From Dryocola clanedunensis (GTDB lineage Bacteria > Pseudomonadota > Gammaproteobacteria > Enterobacterales > Enterobacteriaceae), in assembly GCF_025215155.1 (NCBI RefSeq), contig NZ_JALHAM010000106.1: a DNA stretch of 64,000 nt. One strand, given 5' to 3'. The notes under the pieces were generated by a model that was not told the origin of the DNA, did not search any database, and saw only the letters and a list, made by a program, of their open reading frames with translations. How positions within the stretch are numbered: the first letter of the stretch is position 1; every line of letters begins with the position of its first letter. This document shows, piece after piece, positions 33,093 to 43,030 of this stretch. Both the position numbers and the translations under genes were made by a program.

Positions 33093-34877
33093 ATGATGAC
33101 TTCATATGTACACGCGGACCTGCGCCGCCGGGCGGTAAAAGCCGCGCTGGGCGAACAGCCTTTTGACCTGCTGCTGACCAATGCAAACCTGATTGATATG
33201 GCAACCGGCGAGGTTCGCCTGGTGGACGTGGGGCTGGTCGGCTCGCTTATCGCCAGCGTTCACCCCTGTGGGACCTGGGCCGACGCAGCAGAAACCCACG
33301 ACCTGGCAGGAGCGTACCTTAGCCCGGGGCTGATGGACACCCACGTACACGTTGAAAGCTCGCATTTACCTCCGGCTCGCTATGCTGAAATCGTCGTGGC
33401 ACAGGGCACCACCACCATCTTCTGGGACCCGCACGAGCTGGCTAACGTGCTGGGCGTGGAAGGCGTGCGATATGCCGTCGAAGCCAGCCGTGAATTACCG
33501 CTGCGGGTGATCTGCGCCGCGCCGTCCAGCGTTCCTTCAACGCCTGGACTGGAAATGTCCGGCGCTGATTTCGCGGGCAAAGAGATGGAAACCATGCTCG
33601 CCTGGCCGGAAGTGGCAGGCGTGGCGGAAGTGATGGACATGCACGGCGTGCTGAACGGCAGCGAACGCATGCTGGAAATCCTCAACGCCGGGCTGAACAG
33701 CGGCAAGCTCATCGAAGGCCATGCCCGCGGCCTTAGCGGCGCGCAGCTACAGGCTTATCTCGCCGCTGGCGTCACCTCGGATCACGAACTGACCTCAAGC
33801 GCAGACGCACTGGAAAAGCTCCGCGCCGGGTTGACCATCGAAATTCGCGGCTCGCACCCTTACCTGCTGCCTGAAATTGTCGAAGCGCTAAACGCCCTTC
33901 CGCATCTCTCCTCCCAGGTCACGGTCTGCACCGACGACGTGCCGCCGGATATCCTGCTGGAAAAAGGTGGGATCGTCGCCCTGCTCAACCTGCTGATCGA
34001 ACACGGTATGAAGGCAACCGACGCGTTACGCCTTGCAACACTCAATGCCGCGATCCGCCTGCAGCGCAACGATCTGGGACTGATCGCCGCCGGACGTACG
34101 GCGGATCTTGTGGTCTTCGACTCGCTGGAGAAGCTCCAGGCGAAAGCGGTCTATGTGGCAGGTCAGCGCCTGGCGCAAAATGGTAAACTGCTTGAGCCGG
34201 TGAATGCGCCGGAAGTCCTGCCGCCGCGCGATACCGTCCGCCTCAAGCCGCTGAAAGCCGAAGATTTCAATCTTACCGTCCCGGTCACTCACGGTACCGC
34301 CACGCTGCGCCATATCAAAGGCGCTCGCTTCACCCAGTGGAACGAAACGACGGTGGAAGTGCGCGATGGAAAAGTGCAAATCCCTGAAGGATTCAGCCTG
34401 ATCTGGGTGCAGCACCGCCACGGCCGCCACGAAGCGAAGCCGCAGCTGGCGCTGCTGGAAGGCTGGGGAGAACTGCGCGGCGCGATTGCCACGACCTACT
34501 CCCACGACTCCCACAACCTGGTGGTTCTGGGACGGGATCCGCAGGATATGATGCTGGCGGCCAACACCTTAATCGCCAGCGGCGGCGGCATGGCGCTGAG
34601 CCAGAACGGAGAGATCCTTGCGCATGTGGCGATGCCCATTGCCGGTATGCTTTCCGACCTGCCCGCAGACGAGCTGGCGCAGCAGTTCCATCAGCTGCGC
34701 GAACTGAGTAACAAAGTCGCCGACTGGGAGCCGCCTTACCGGGTCTTTAAAGCCATTGAAGGCACCTGCCTTGCCTGTAACGCCGGGCCGCATCTGACCG
34801 ATCTCGGCTTAACGGACGGCAGCACGCGCCAGATTGTCGACCCGCTTATTGCCTGTCACGAAACAGCAGCGAAATAA
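33093..34877 (+). CDS. ade: Adenine deaminase
   Basis: 594 residues from the ATG at 33093 (a TTG four codons earlier and an ATG one codon later are possible). The amidohydrolase has the metal motifs HVHVESSHL near residue 90 and WDPHELANV near 113, and the C-terminal adenine-deaminase domain with HDSHNLVV near 470. It deaminates adenine to hypoxanthine. It differs clearly from E. coli Ade and resembles a second enteric/rhizobial type. A purine permease follows 35 bp downstream. Confidence 0.9.
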   Translation: MMTSYVHADLRRRAVKAALGEQPFDLLLTNANLIDMATGEVRLVDVGLVGSLIASVHPCGTWADAAETHDLAGAYLSPGLMDTHVHVESSHLPPARYAEIVVAQGTTTIFWDPHELANVLGVEGVRYAVEASRELPLRVICAAPSSVPSTPGLEMSGADFAGKEMETMLAWPEVAGVAEVMDMHGVLNGSERMLEILNAGLNSGKLIEGHARGLSGAQLQAYLAAGVTSDHELTSSADALEKLRAGLTIEIRGSHPYLLPEIVEALNALPHLSSQVTVCTDDVPPDILLEKGGIVALLNLLIEHGMKATDALRLATLNAAIRLQRNDLGLIAAGRTADLVVFDSLEKLQAKAVYVAGQRLAQNGKLLEPVNAPEVLPPRDTVRLKPLKAEDFNLTVPVTHGTATLRHIKGARFTQWNETTVEVRDGKVQIPEGFSLIWVQHRHGRHEAKPQLALLEGWGELRGAIATTYSHDSHNLVVLGRDPQDMMLAANTLIASGGGMALSQNGEILAHVAMPIAGMLSDLPADELAQQFHQLRELSNKVADWEPPYRVFKAIEGTCLACNAGPHLTDLGLTDGSTRQIVDPLIACHETAAK

Positions 34878-34912
34878 CACACAACAATCAGATAGCAACG
34901 GAGAGCCGCATA

Positions 34913-36256
34913 ATGGCCGAAAACACAGTTACCCCCGCCGCGTCCGGCAGCTGGCTGGAAAGGCGTTTCCAGCTGCAGGCCCGACAAAGCAAAGTCAAAA
35001 CCGAATGTCTCGCAGGCGTCACGGGCTTTCTGGCCGCCGCCTATCTGCTGGTGGTGATCCCCGGCCTGCTGGCCGTCGGTGGCATGGACAAAGGTGCCGT
35101 CACCACCGGGACGATTCTGGTGTTTGTCGCGGGCACGCTGCTGATGGCGTTTTACGGCAACCTGCCGTTTATCGTCGGGCCGGGCATCGGGGGATCGGTG
35201 CTGGTTGGCGTTACGCTCGCGGGCAGCGAAGGTATCAGCTGGCAGATTGGCCTCGGCATTGCCTGCTGGTCAGGTATTCTCTTCTTCGCCCTGACCCGTC
35301 TGGGCCTGCGCGAGATAGTCACCCGCTCCGTGCCGCAGTCCATCAAACTGGGGCTGACGGCGTCTATCGGGCTGTTCGTCGCCGTGCTCGGCTTCCGTAA
35401 CGCGGGGCTGGTGCTGGCGAACGTTAAAAGCAACGCGCTGATGCTGGGGGATTTCACCTCCCCGGGCGCGGTTGTTGCGCTGTGCGGGCTGTTCCTTGCC
35501 ATAGCATTGCAGGCCCGCCGCATTCCCGGTGCCATTCTCTGGGCAATTCTGTTTGCCACGCTGGTCGGCATTCCGTTTGGCGTCACCCATTTGCCGCAAA
35601 GCTTTATCGCCCTGCCGCACTCCATCGCGCCCGTGCTGGGCCATGTGGATATGCTGGGCGCGCTGAACATCGCGTTTCTGCCCTATCTGTTCGTCTTCTT
35701 TGCCTCGGAGTTCTTCTCTACCATGGGCACCACGCTTGCCGTCGGCGGCGAAGCGGGCCTGCTGGATGAGAAAGGCAACATGCCGCATATCAACCGTCCG
35801 TTTATGGTCGATTCCATTGCCGCCGCGCTTGGCCCGTGGGTCGGTATCCCGGCGGCAACGGCGTTAATTGAATCTTCCGCAGCGGCGGAGGCCGGCGGCA
35901 AAACGGGCCTGACCGCGCTGACGGCAGCCGTGATGTTCCTGCTGATGCTGCTGTTTACGCCGGTGGCGCTGATGATCCCGAAAGAAGCGACGGCTCCCGC
36001 GCTGATCCTCATCGGGCTGAATATGTTCAGCGGCCTGCGCAAGGTGGATTTAGCGAACTTCACCGACGGGCTGCCGGTGCTGATGATGGTGATGATCACG
36101 CTGATTGCCAACAGCTTCGGCACCGGCATCGCGGGCGGCCTGCTGTTCTATGTGATCATCAAAGTGATTGCCGGGAAATGGCGTGAGATCCCCGTGGGGC
36201 TGTACCTGCTGGCGATCCCGCTGGTGTACTACTTCGCCACGCTGGTTCACCACTGA
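34913..36256 (+). CDS. NCS2-family purine permease, AdeP-like
   Basis: A 447-residue transporter of the AzgA-like NCS2 branch with about 13 membrane segments and the motifs GPGIGGSVL near residue 85 and ASEFFSTMGTTLAVGGEAGL near 265. By relation to E. coli AdeP/AdeQ and its place after ade it should import adenine by proton symport. GGAGAG precedes the start. Confidence 0.88.
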   Translation: MAENTVTPAASGSWLERRFQLQARQSKVKTECLAGVTGFLAAAYLLVVIPGLLAVGGMDKGAVTTGTILVFVAGTLLMAFYGNLPFIVGPGIGGSVLVGVTLAGSEGISWQIGLGIACWSGILFFALTRLGLREIVTRSVPQSIKLGLTASIGLFVAVLGFRNAGLVLANVKSNALMLGDFTSPGAVVALCGLFLAIALQARRIPGAILWAILFATLVGIPFGVTHLPQSFIALPHSIAPVLGHVDMLGALNIAFLPYLFVFFASEFFSTMGTTLAVGGEAGLLDEKGNMPHINRPFMVDSIAAALGPWVGIPAATALIESSAAAEAGGKTGLTALTAAVMFLLMLLFTPVALMIPKEATAPALILIGLNMFSGLRKVDLANFTDGLPVLMMVMITLIANSFGTGIAGGLLFYVIIKVIAGKWREIPVGLYLLAIPLVYYFATLVHH

Positions 36257-36261
36257 TCTCC

Positions 36262-36288
36262 TTCGCGCCTCGGTTTCGGAGGCGCGAA
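36262..36288 (+). terminator. Terminator of the ade-permease operon
   Basis: A perfect 10-bp stem (TTCGCGCCTC with GAGGCGCGAA) with a 7-nt loop, 5 bp after the permease stop, followed by TCTT. Confidence 0.75.
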
Positions 36289-36302
36289 TCTTACCAGAGC
36301 AC

Positions 36303-36336
36303 GCGTAGGGCGGATCAGCGCAGCGTCATCCGCCGT
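36303..36336. repeat. REP element
   Basis: GTAGGGCGGATCAGCG followed by CAGCGTCATCCGCC lies between the convergent permease and amidohydrolase genes. Confidence 0.75.
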
Positions 36337-36342
36337 TAAAAG

Positions 36343-37509
36343 TTAGCGTAAATAAGCCTCGGTGAGCTTCACCCAGTATGTCGCGCCAACGGAGATGCAC
36401 TCGTCGTTAAACTGATAGAGCGGGTGATGCACGGAATAGTCATCTTTGCCTTTCCCGGTTCCCAGCCAGACATAGCAGCCCGGCACCTCTTCGAGCATAA
36501 AGGCGAAATCTTCGCTGCCCATGGCGGTTTTAACTTCCTGCGGATCGGCAACCCACTCGGCCCCAAAAGCGTCGCGAGCCACCTGTAGTGCAAACTCGGT
36601 TTGCGCCGGGTCGTTCATTGTCACCGGATACCCAAAGTCCGGTTCGATAACCGCTTTAACACCAAAACTTTCCGCCTGCCCCTGCACAATGGCGTTGATA
36701 CGCTCTTTCACCGCATCCCGCACCTCAGCTTTTAAGGTACGCATATTCAGCTTGAGCACCGCATTGTGCGGGATAATGTTATGGGTCGTGCCGCTTTGCA
36801 GGCTGCCCACGGTGACTACCGCCGCGTCCTGAGGATCGACATTGCGTGAAACAATGGTCTGCAATGCCATGACGATTGCCGCACCGGCCACGGTAGGATC
36901 GATACTGTTTTCCGGCATCGATCCGTGCCCCCCTTTGCCTTCCAGTTTGACGGTCATGCTGTCAGACGAGGCCATCAGCGCACCCGGCTTAGTCATGATC
37001 TGTCCGGCAGGGATCAGCGGGAAGTTGTGCAAACCAAAGATCGCATCGCAGGGGAAAAGCTTAAACAGGCCATCGTCGATCATGCGTTTTGCGCCGCCGA
37101 CGGACTCTTCCGACGGCTGGAAAATGAGATGCAGCGTACCGTTAAACGGGCGATGCTCGGCCAGATAACGCGCCGCAGACAGCAGAATGGCACAGTGTCC
37201 ATCGTGACCGCAGGCGTGCATCTTGCCTTCCACCGCGCTCGCCCACGGCAGGCCGGTTTGTTCCTGCATCGGCAGCGCGTCCATATCGGCGCGGATGCCG
37301 AGGCGCCTGCCGCCATTGCCCACTTTCAGCGTGCCGACCACTCCAGTTCCGCCCAACCCTCGATGCACCTCATAGCCCCAGGTGTTCAGCAGTTCCGCAA
37401 TACGATCGCTGGTGCGAAACTCTTCAAATCCCAGCTCCGGGTGCTGGTGGAAATCACGGCGAATGGCGATCATCTCTGCTTCATGGTCGAGAATTTCTTT
37501 GATTAGCAT
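36343..37509 (-). CDS. M20-family amidohydrolase (hippurate hydrolase-like)
   Basis: The 388-residue peptidase has the M20D metal ligands in HACGHDGHCAILL near residue 100, EES of LIFQPSEES near 135, and the GSEDFAFM motif near 345, with a central dimerisation domain. Relatives hydrolyse N-acyl amino acids, hippurate or related amides. Its start overlaps the transporter stop by 7 bp, so the pair is an operon that probably imports and cleaves an N-acylated compound; the compound is unknown. Confidence 0.88.
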   Translation of the reverse strand: MLIKEILDHEAEMIAIRRDFHQHPELGFEEFRTSDRIAELLNTWGYEVHRGLGGTGVVGTLKVGNGGRRLGIRADMDALPMQEQTGLPWASAVEGKMHACGHDGHCAILLSAARYLAEHRPFNGTLHLIFQPSEESVGGAKRMIDDGLFKLFPCDAIFGLHNFPLIPAGQIMTKPGALMASSDSMTVKLEGKGGHGSMPENSIDPTVAGAAIVMALQTIVSRNVDPQDAAVVTVGSLQSGTTHNIIPHNAVLKLNMRTLKAEVRDAVKERINAIVQGQAESFGVKAVIEPDFGYPVTMNDPAQTEFALQVARDAFGAEWVADPQEVKTAMGSEDFAFMLEEVPGCYVWLGTGKGKDDYSVHHPLYQFNDECISVGATYWVKLTEAYLR

Positions 37510-38855
37510 AGGGTTTCCTTTTCTTTGTCAGGTAAGACGTTACGCTCGCGCCAGGCAATCAGGGCGCACAGCGAAACGATGGCGCAAAACATCAAATACC
37601 AGGCTGGTGCCATAGGCTGGTTAGTGACTTTCAGCAGCCATGTCACGTTAAACTGGGCGAATCCGCCAAACAACGACACGCTGATGGCGTAGACCATCGC
37701 CATGCCGCAGGCGCGTACCGGCCTGGGGAAGGATTCAAGGATCAGTAAGAACATGGCCACCGCGCTGATATTAGCCAGAACCTGATCCAGCGCGATTAAG
37801 ACTATGGTGTACCACAGCGGAAGGCCGTACATGATTGTTGCAAAGATCGGCCAGATCAGCACAAGCGATAAAAGCGCACAGGCGATCAGGATCGGCTTTC
37901 GCCTCGGCAATCTGTCTGCCAGCCTGCCGCCCCAGAAAGGGACCAGCAGCGTTAGCAGGGCTGCCGTCAGGCTTATCCAGTAAGAGATGCTCGCCGGCAT
38001 GTGCATGGTGTTCACCATATAGGCGGGCATGTAATAAATAATGATATAGAAGGTGGTTGTGCCTTTGATCCCGGCAAAAATCCCCAGCAGCAGCACCTTA
38101 CGATGCTCACGCCATAAGGTGAGCGCAGGGTTAGCAAGCGCGGTGGTGGGGGAAGTACTGTGGGTTTCCGGCAGCTGGCGGCGGATATACAAACCTACCG
38201 GCATAATAGCCAGCCCCAGGATAAACGGAATTCGCCAGCCCCAGTCGTACAGCTGCTCCTCGCTCAGATAATGGCTAAGCCCGGCTCCCATAGCCGCCCC
38301 CAATAACGCTGCGCCTCCCTGGCTGGTCATCTGCCAACTGACCCGTTCGCCACGGCGGGCAGTGCCACCGGCTTCCATCAGCCAGGTCGTCGCAGCGCCC
38401 ACTTCTCCTCCCGCAGAAAAACCCTGCAACAGTCGTCCGGCAATCAGGGCTATCGGTGCCAGTATTCCGGCCTGGCTGTACGTCGGCGCAAAGGCCACTA
38501 ACATCACGCCCAGCGACATCAGACCCATAATTAGCGTCATTGCCGCCTTACGTCCGTGCCTGTCGGCGTAGTTGCCCAGCACCATGCTACCCAGCGGGCG
38601 CATCACAAAGCCCACGCCGAAGGTGGCGACAGCGAGTAAAAGCGACACGTAATCGTTGCTGGCGGGGAAAAAGAGGTGACCAATAATCACCGAAAAAAAG
38701 CTGTAAACAGCAAAATCATAAATCTCGAGGCCATTACCCAGCGTCACGGCAACCAGCGATTTTATACTGGTCTTATCGGACGCTGACGACGCGGCAAATG
38801 CAGGCGAGCCCGTTAAGTCGGCCCGGCTCGGGGCATAGCTGACTGACTCTTTCAT
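37503..38855 (-). CDS. MFS transporter, metabolite:H+ symporter family
   Basis: 450 residues from the ATG at 38855 (MKESVSY), with AAGGAA at 6 bp; the longer frame to 38933 crosses the promoter. Twelve membrane segments and the MHS-family signatures FGVGFVMRPLGSMVLGNYAD near residue 80 and GRLLQGFSAGGEVGAATTWL near 135. It likely imports the substrate of the coupled amidohydrolase. Confidence 0.87.
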   Translation of the reverse strand: MKESVSYAPSRADLTGSPAFAASSASDKTSIKSLVAVTLGNGLEIYDFAVYSFFSVIIGHLFFPASNDYVSLLLAVATFGVGFVMRPLGSMVLGNYADRHGRKAAMTLIMGLMSLGVMLVAFAPTYSQAGILAPIALIAGRLLQGFSAGGEVGAATTWLMEAGGTARRGERVSWQMTSQGGAALLGAAMGAGLSHYLSEEQLYDWGWRIPFILGLAIMPVGLYIRRQLPETHSTSPTTALANPALTLWREHRKVLLLGIFAGIKGTTTFYIIIYYMPAYMVNTMHMPASISYWISLTAALLTLLVPFWGGRLADRLPRRKPILIACALLSLVLIWPIFATIMYGLPLWYTIVLIALDQVLANISAVAMFLLILESFPRPVRACGMAMVYAISVSLFGGFAQFNVTWLLKVTNQPMAPAWYLMFCAIVSLCALIAWRERNVLPDKEKETLC

Positions 38856-39024
38856 GCTCATTTCCTTTTTTGTTGCGAATATGTGAAAAATGGGCGCCAT
38901 TTGCACTATCTGCATAAAAAAAGAACATCGCAATCATAAAAATTCGTTATGCCTTTGGTTATATTATTTGTATGGTGATCGAGCAAAAATTGCACCAGCA
39001 CAGCAGCACAAGCGAAGGCATCCA

Positions 39025-39960
39025 ATGAAAATTAAGCTAAATCAATTAGATATTCTGTTGGAAGTTGCTGCACAGGGCAGCATTGGCAAAGCAGCGAAGG
39101 CGTTAAATCTGACGCAACCCGCCATTTCGAAAACGATTCATGAGTTGGAGGCTGAAATCGGCTTGCCGATTCTGCAACGCTCGTCACGCGGCGTGACCCT
39201 AAATGAGTACGGCCAGGTTTTGCTGCGCCACGCCCGCGATATCGATCGTTCGCTGCACCAGGCGAGGGATGAAATCGACCATCTGCTTGGAAAGGCCATG
39301 CGCCAGCTGCGGATTGGCTTTACCTCCGCCGCCTCCTACGGCCCCTTCACCAATACGCTGATCCAGTATCAGGCCCGTTTTCCGGGCGTTAAGCTTGTGG
39401 CGATGGAAGGTCGCCCACATCAGATTCACGACGCCCTGCAAAATCAACGGCTGGATCTTGCTGTGCTCACCGCAGCCACAAGCCTCGTGCAGTCAGGCAT
39501 GTATTACGAGCCCCTTTACGCGCTCAGCAATACGATTATTGCAGGCGAGCAGCACCCCATTACCCATACCACCTCCCTTAAAAGCCTGATGAATTATCCC
39601 TGGCTCGACTGGGACGAGCCGGGCGAGCACTCCATCCTGGCGCAGGTATTCCGCCGCTATAACCTGCCGCAGCCGCAGAATATCGTGCATTGTTCATCGC
39701 CGTGGGTCATGGCACGCATGATGGAGCAGGCAGATATGGTCAGCATGTGGACGTCGGTCCGACTGCGTTTTCCGGGCTACAACGTTAATCTGCGGGCGCT
39801 TGCCCTGCGGGAGGTGCTGCCTGCCACCAGCATTGGCGTGCTGTGCCCGAATATTGGCAGGCTCTCCACGGCTGGCCATACTTTTATGGAAATGCTGAGG
39901 CTCAACGCCCGAGACTGGCTCCAGCAAAGCGACGCGGCAGATATGGTGGTGCGCGTGTAG
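39025..39960 (+). CDS. LysR-family regulator of the amidohydrolase-MHS operon
   Basis: 311 residues from the ATG at 39025 (MKIKLNQLD), with AAGG upstream; the frame extending to 38890 covers the promoter region. The helix-turn-helix (SIGKAAKALNLTQPAISKTI) is at about residues 16-36, with a GbpR-like effector domain. It is divergent from the MHS transporter gene across 169 bp and probably regulates it. A seven-G run follows the stop codon. Confidence 0.87.
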   Translation: MKIKLNQLDILLEVAAQGSIGKAAKALNLTQPAISKTIHELEAEIGLPILQRSSRGVTLNEYGQVLLRHARDIDRSLHQARDEIDHLLGKAMRQLRIGFTSAASYGPFTNTLIQYQARFPGVKLVAMEGRPHQIHDALQNQRLDLAVLTAATSLVQSGMYYEPLYALSNTIIAGEQHPITHTTSLKSLMNYPWLDWDEPGEHSILAQVFRRYNLPQPQNIVHCSSPWVMARMMEQADMVSMWTSVRLRFPGYNVNLRALALREVLPATSIGVLCPNIGRLSTAGHTFMEMLRLNARDWLQQSDAADMVVRV

Positions 39961-40114
39961 CAAACCAGGGGGGGATTAACGCTGCCTTCACTGCCAGGAA
40001 ATAACCTGGCAATAACTCATCCCGCACGCTCAGAGAATTAAGTCGCAAGTTGTTCTTAACGCTCTTAAATTTCACTATGATCCTTTTCCTGCCTGGTTAG
40101 AAAAAAGGATCGTT

Positions 40115-40717
40115 ATGCTCACCATTGCCCTACGGGAAAAAAACAGCGCTTTCGCCCACGGTATAAAAATTATTATCGAAAAAATATGCAGCCGCCGGTA
40201 CGAGCCTTATCAGTTCCTTTCTGCCGAACATCATGATGCTGCCGATATTGTTTTTATTTCCCTCGACGACAGCTGGATAGTCGCCGACTGCTATAAAATT
40301 CCCCAGATCACCACAACGCAGCGCGTGGTGCTTATTTGTCGCCGGCAGGAGCACGAAAAGCTGATGTTCCGCCCCTGTCTTTATATGCTGCCGGTTATTT
40401 TTCGCGAAGAAGAAATTGAAGAAATTACCCTGAAAGTTGCCCACTGGACAGAGATATCCCGACGAGGAAAGCGCACGCTTCCGGTTCCTGCCAGCGTCTG
40501 CAAGTTCTGCACCACCCGCCATTTCTCAGTTACCGAACGTGAGCTGCTGAAATATATGGCCTGCGGGCATTCGCTCTCTGACGTCGCCTTACTGATGAAA
40601 ATAGACGAAGCGCAGGCTCTGCAACACCGCAAGACGATCATGAAGAAGCTCAGCATTAATAATTATCAGGGCTTAGTCAGGTTTATCAGAGTCAACCTGC
40701 ACTTTTTAATAACCTGA
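40115..40717 (+). CDS. fimW: Fimbrial regulator FimW-like
   Basis: A 200-residue protein with a LuxR helix-turn-helix at about 137-195 (TERELLKYMACGHSLSDVAL) and a short receiver-like N-terminus. Position beside fimY and fimZ and length match Salmonella FimW, a repressor of type 1 fimbriae that lowers fimA expression. No tRNA (fimU) accompanies it here. Confidence 0.78.
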   Translation: MLTIALREKNSAFAHGIKIIIEKICSRRYEPYQFLSAEHHDAADIVFISLDDSWIVADCYKIPQITTTQRVVLICRRQEHEKLMFRPCLYMLPVIFREEEIEEITLKVAHWTEISRRGKRTLPVPASVCKFCTTRHFSVTERELLKYMACGHSLSDVALLMKIDEAQALQHRKTIMKKLSINNYQGLVRFIRVNLHFLIT

Positions 40718-40995
40718 TAATCAAGATGCTGCATTTTTAACCCTGAATATTCTCCAAATCAGTGCCGGCATTAAGACTTTTCGATTAGCGCTTTAAGCTG
40801 CGCCTAATATCAGTCATTTTTTTCTGCTGACAGAATACGTTCAGGCTCAAAAAATCAGAAACTGCTGCAGTTTCTGATTACCCGTCACGCTCCCTAAGTG
40901 AAATTAACGAACAATATTTTTTAAGGCACAAACGACTATGATGCGCCCGACGTTTCAACATTATTCTTAGGTATTCAGAAGTATCCAGCCGTCGG
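40718..40995. other. fimW-fimY intergenic region
   Basis: 278 bp of AT-rich sequence. A complementary pair (CAGAAACTGC near 40850 and GCAGTTTCTG near 40866) can form a hairpin, possibly the fimW terminator. No gene is seen. Confidence 0.4.
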
Positions 40996-41793
40996 GTGTT
41001 ATCCCGGAAAAGATACCCGATCGGTCAGCCAGTGAGTGAGCATTTGCAATTAGCCGCCCGTAAAAGAAAATATCGACGCATCAACATCGATGGTCACGTT
41101 AATCCGTCAAGCCTGAACAAGCCGCTGATTTTCGACCGGCTGGAGTATTTACAGCAACAGCTCCGAATGGGAAGCCAGCAACCGGCTGCCGACGTGCTGC
41201 TGGTAAGCCATGATGCCTACCTTTCTCTGGCGCTCACCAATTATATTTTCAGGCAGGCCCGAACGCACCTCTGCTCGACGCTTGAAGAGGTAAGTTGGTT
41301 TTTCGAGCAAAAAACCATCCCGCGTATTGTGATTGATTTAGACGGTATCGCGACCCCGGCCATCAACGTGCTCAACACCCTGCGCCAGTGGCACGAGGCT
41401 TACCCCGGCATCATCGTCATTTTGCTGACGGCGGGCCGTAACCCAGCGGCCGCCTGCCTGATTGTGGCCGCTGCCAATTGCTGCGTGATTGAACGTCGTC
41501 TCCCGCCGGGTATCTTGTCCTGGCTATTAATGCAGCAGCCTTGTTCCCTGCCGTCCGTGCAGGCGAACTATACGCGGCAACATGATGCGCTCACGAAGAG
41601 AGAGTGGCTGCTGTTGATGTCGCTGGCAAAGGGCGATTCGCTGAAATCCGTTGCCGTATCGCTCAATAAACCCTATCACTCCGTTATCTATATCCTGGGC
41701 AGACTGGCTAAACGCATTGGCCTGACAAGCAGGAAGTCGTTAATTCATTTACTTAATGAATTATCAATCCCACCCACAGAACGAAGGGTGTAA
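40996..41793 (+). CDS. fimY: Fimbrial regulator FimY
   Basis: A LuxR-type protein of up to 265 residues, resembling Salmonella FimY, a co-activator of fimA with FimZ. The N-terminal basic patch AARKRKYRRINIDG is followed by a receiver-like domain and a C-terminal helix-turn-helix (about 200-255). The start is uncertain: the first codon is GTG with no clear ribosome site; a second GTG at 41032 would remove 12 residues. Confidence 0.75.
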   Translation: MLSRKRYPIGQPVSEHLQLAARKRKYRRINIDGHVNPSSLNKPLIFDRLEYLQQQLRMGSQQPAADVLLVSHDAYLSLALTNYIFRQARTHLCSTLEEVSWFFEQKTIPRIVIDLDGIATPAINVLNTLRQWHEAYPGIIVILLTAGRNPAAACLIVAAANCCVIERRLPPGILSWLLMQQPCSLPSVQANYTRQHDALTKREWLLLMSLAKGDSLKSVAVSLNKPYHSVIYILGRLAKRIGLTSRKSLIHLLNELSIPPTERRV

Positions 41794-42385
41794 CCGTAAC
41801 TTACTGACTTACCGGTGAAAGTTAAGAAACTACTTATTTTCAATGTTTATATATTGTTAAATTAGATCACATCATTAACAATTGTAGAAATTCCTGGAAA
41901 CGGGCAAGGCCGATAAAAGTGAGGCTGAGCGAAGAATGCGATCGCTCCCCCCCCTTATTTGTTAACAAAAATAAAACAATAGGTATTTACTACTATTTTT
42001 TGCAATTAAAACAAACTTTATCACCAACGCCGAGCTTAAACATGGTGTGTTAAACTAAATTGTAGAAATTACGACCTGCCATTTAGAACTTAATAACGCG
42101 TCCGCATGAGCACAGAAACAGCAGACTTTCTCTCAAATATTATGGCTGTATAATCAGCGCATCTATTTTATCCCCATGAATAAACACTCTGAGTAATTGT
42201 TTCAGCATGTTTTTCATGATCCTCATCGCACGTCAAAAAAATATATATAACTGTACGGAATAGTCATTTTAAAAGGGAGTACACCAGGAATATATTCACA
42301 AAACTATAATTAACTCTTCATCACTTTCGCTGCCATTGACCTGACGTCAACGCGATGTTTACCTCAAACAATCCGAGGCAAAAAA
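41794..42385. promoter_or_regulatory. fimY-fimZ intergenic region (592 bp)
   Basis: No gene is found. The region is markedly AT-rich compared with the flanks and contains an eight-C tract (41947-41954). Long non-coding AT-rich DNA upstream of fimZ in Salmonella is bound by FimY, FimZ, Lrp and H-NS; here these are inferred only. Confidence 0.4.
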
Positions 42386-43018
42386 ATGAAACCTGCATCC
42401 GTAATCATTATGGACGAGCACCCTATTGTCCGCATGTCGATAGAAGTGCTGTTACAGAAAAATAAAGATATTAGTGTCGTGCTAAAAACGGACAATGGCC
42501 GCGAGGTCATTGACTATATGCGCAATCATCCTGTCGATCTGGTGATCCTTGATGTCGAACTTCCCGGCGTGGATGGCTTCTCGCTGCTGAAAAGAATTAA
42601 AGGAATACAAGAAGATACAAAAATACTATTCCTCTCCTCCAAGTCTGAACGCTTTTATGCCGGGCGTGCCATTCAGGCCGGGGCCAATGGTTTTGTCAGC
42701 AAAAGAAAAGAGCAGGACGATATCTATAATGCTGTAGAAATGCTGCTCTCTGGCTACTCATTCTTTCCGTCAGACACGCTGCATTTTATCAGCAACGCCA
42801 AATCACAGCATGGATCGGTTGATGATATGCCGCTTTCCAATCGCGAAGTGACCGTATTACGTTACCTGGCAAATGGTCTGTCCAATAAGGAGATTGCCGA
42901 ACAATTGTTGTTAAGCAACAAAACGATAAGTGCACACAAAGCAAATATATTCTCTAAGCTGCGCGTCAGTTCTATAGTAGAACTTATCGATTACGCCCGC
43001 GTGAAAGAACTATTATAA
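42386..43018 (+). CDS. fimZ: Fimbrial response regulator FimZ
   Basis: The 210-residue protein is very close to E. coli and Salmonella FimZ. The receiver domain (about 1-120) has the phospho-acceptor Asp56 in VILDVELPG and Lys in FVSKRK near 106; the LuxR helix-turn-helix spans about 148-205. FimZ activates fimA transcription. The gene is convergent with fimF across a bidirectional terminator, as with sfm-fimZ in E. coli. Confidence 0.93.
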   Translation: MKPASVIIMDEHPIVRMSIEVLLQKNKDISVVLKTDNGREVIDYMRNHPVDLVILDVELPGVDGFSLLKRIKGIQEDTKILFLSSKSERFYAGRAIQAGANGFVSKRKEQDDIYNAVEMLLSGYSFFPSDTLHFISNAKSQHGSVDDMPLSNREVTVLRYLANGLSNKEIAEQLLLSNKTISAHKANIFSKLRVSSIVELIDYARVKELL

Positions 43019-43030
43019 AAAGTGTAAGTT

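Noticed and set aside
39961..40114. Possible fimU/argU tRNA next to fimW
   Set aside because: No cloverleaf, TTCRA box or acceptor pairing could be found.
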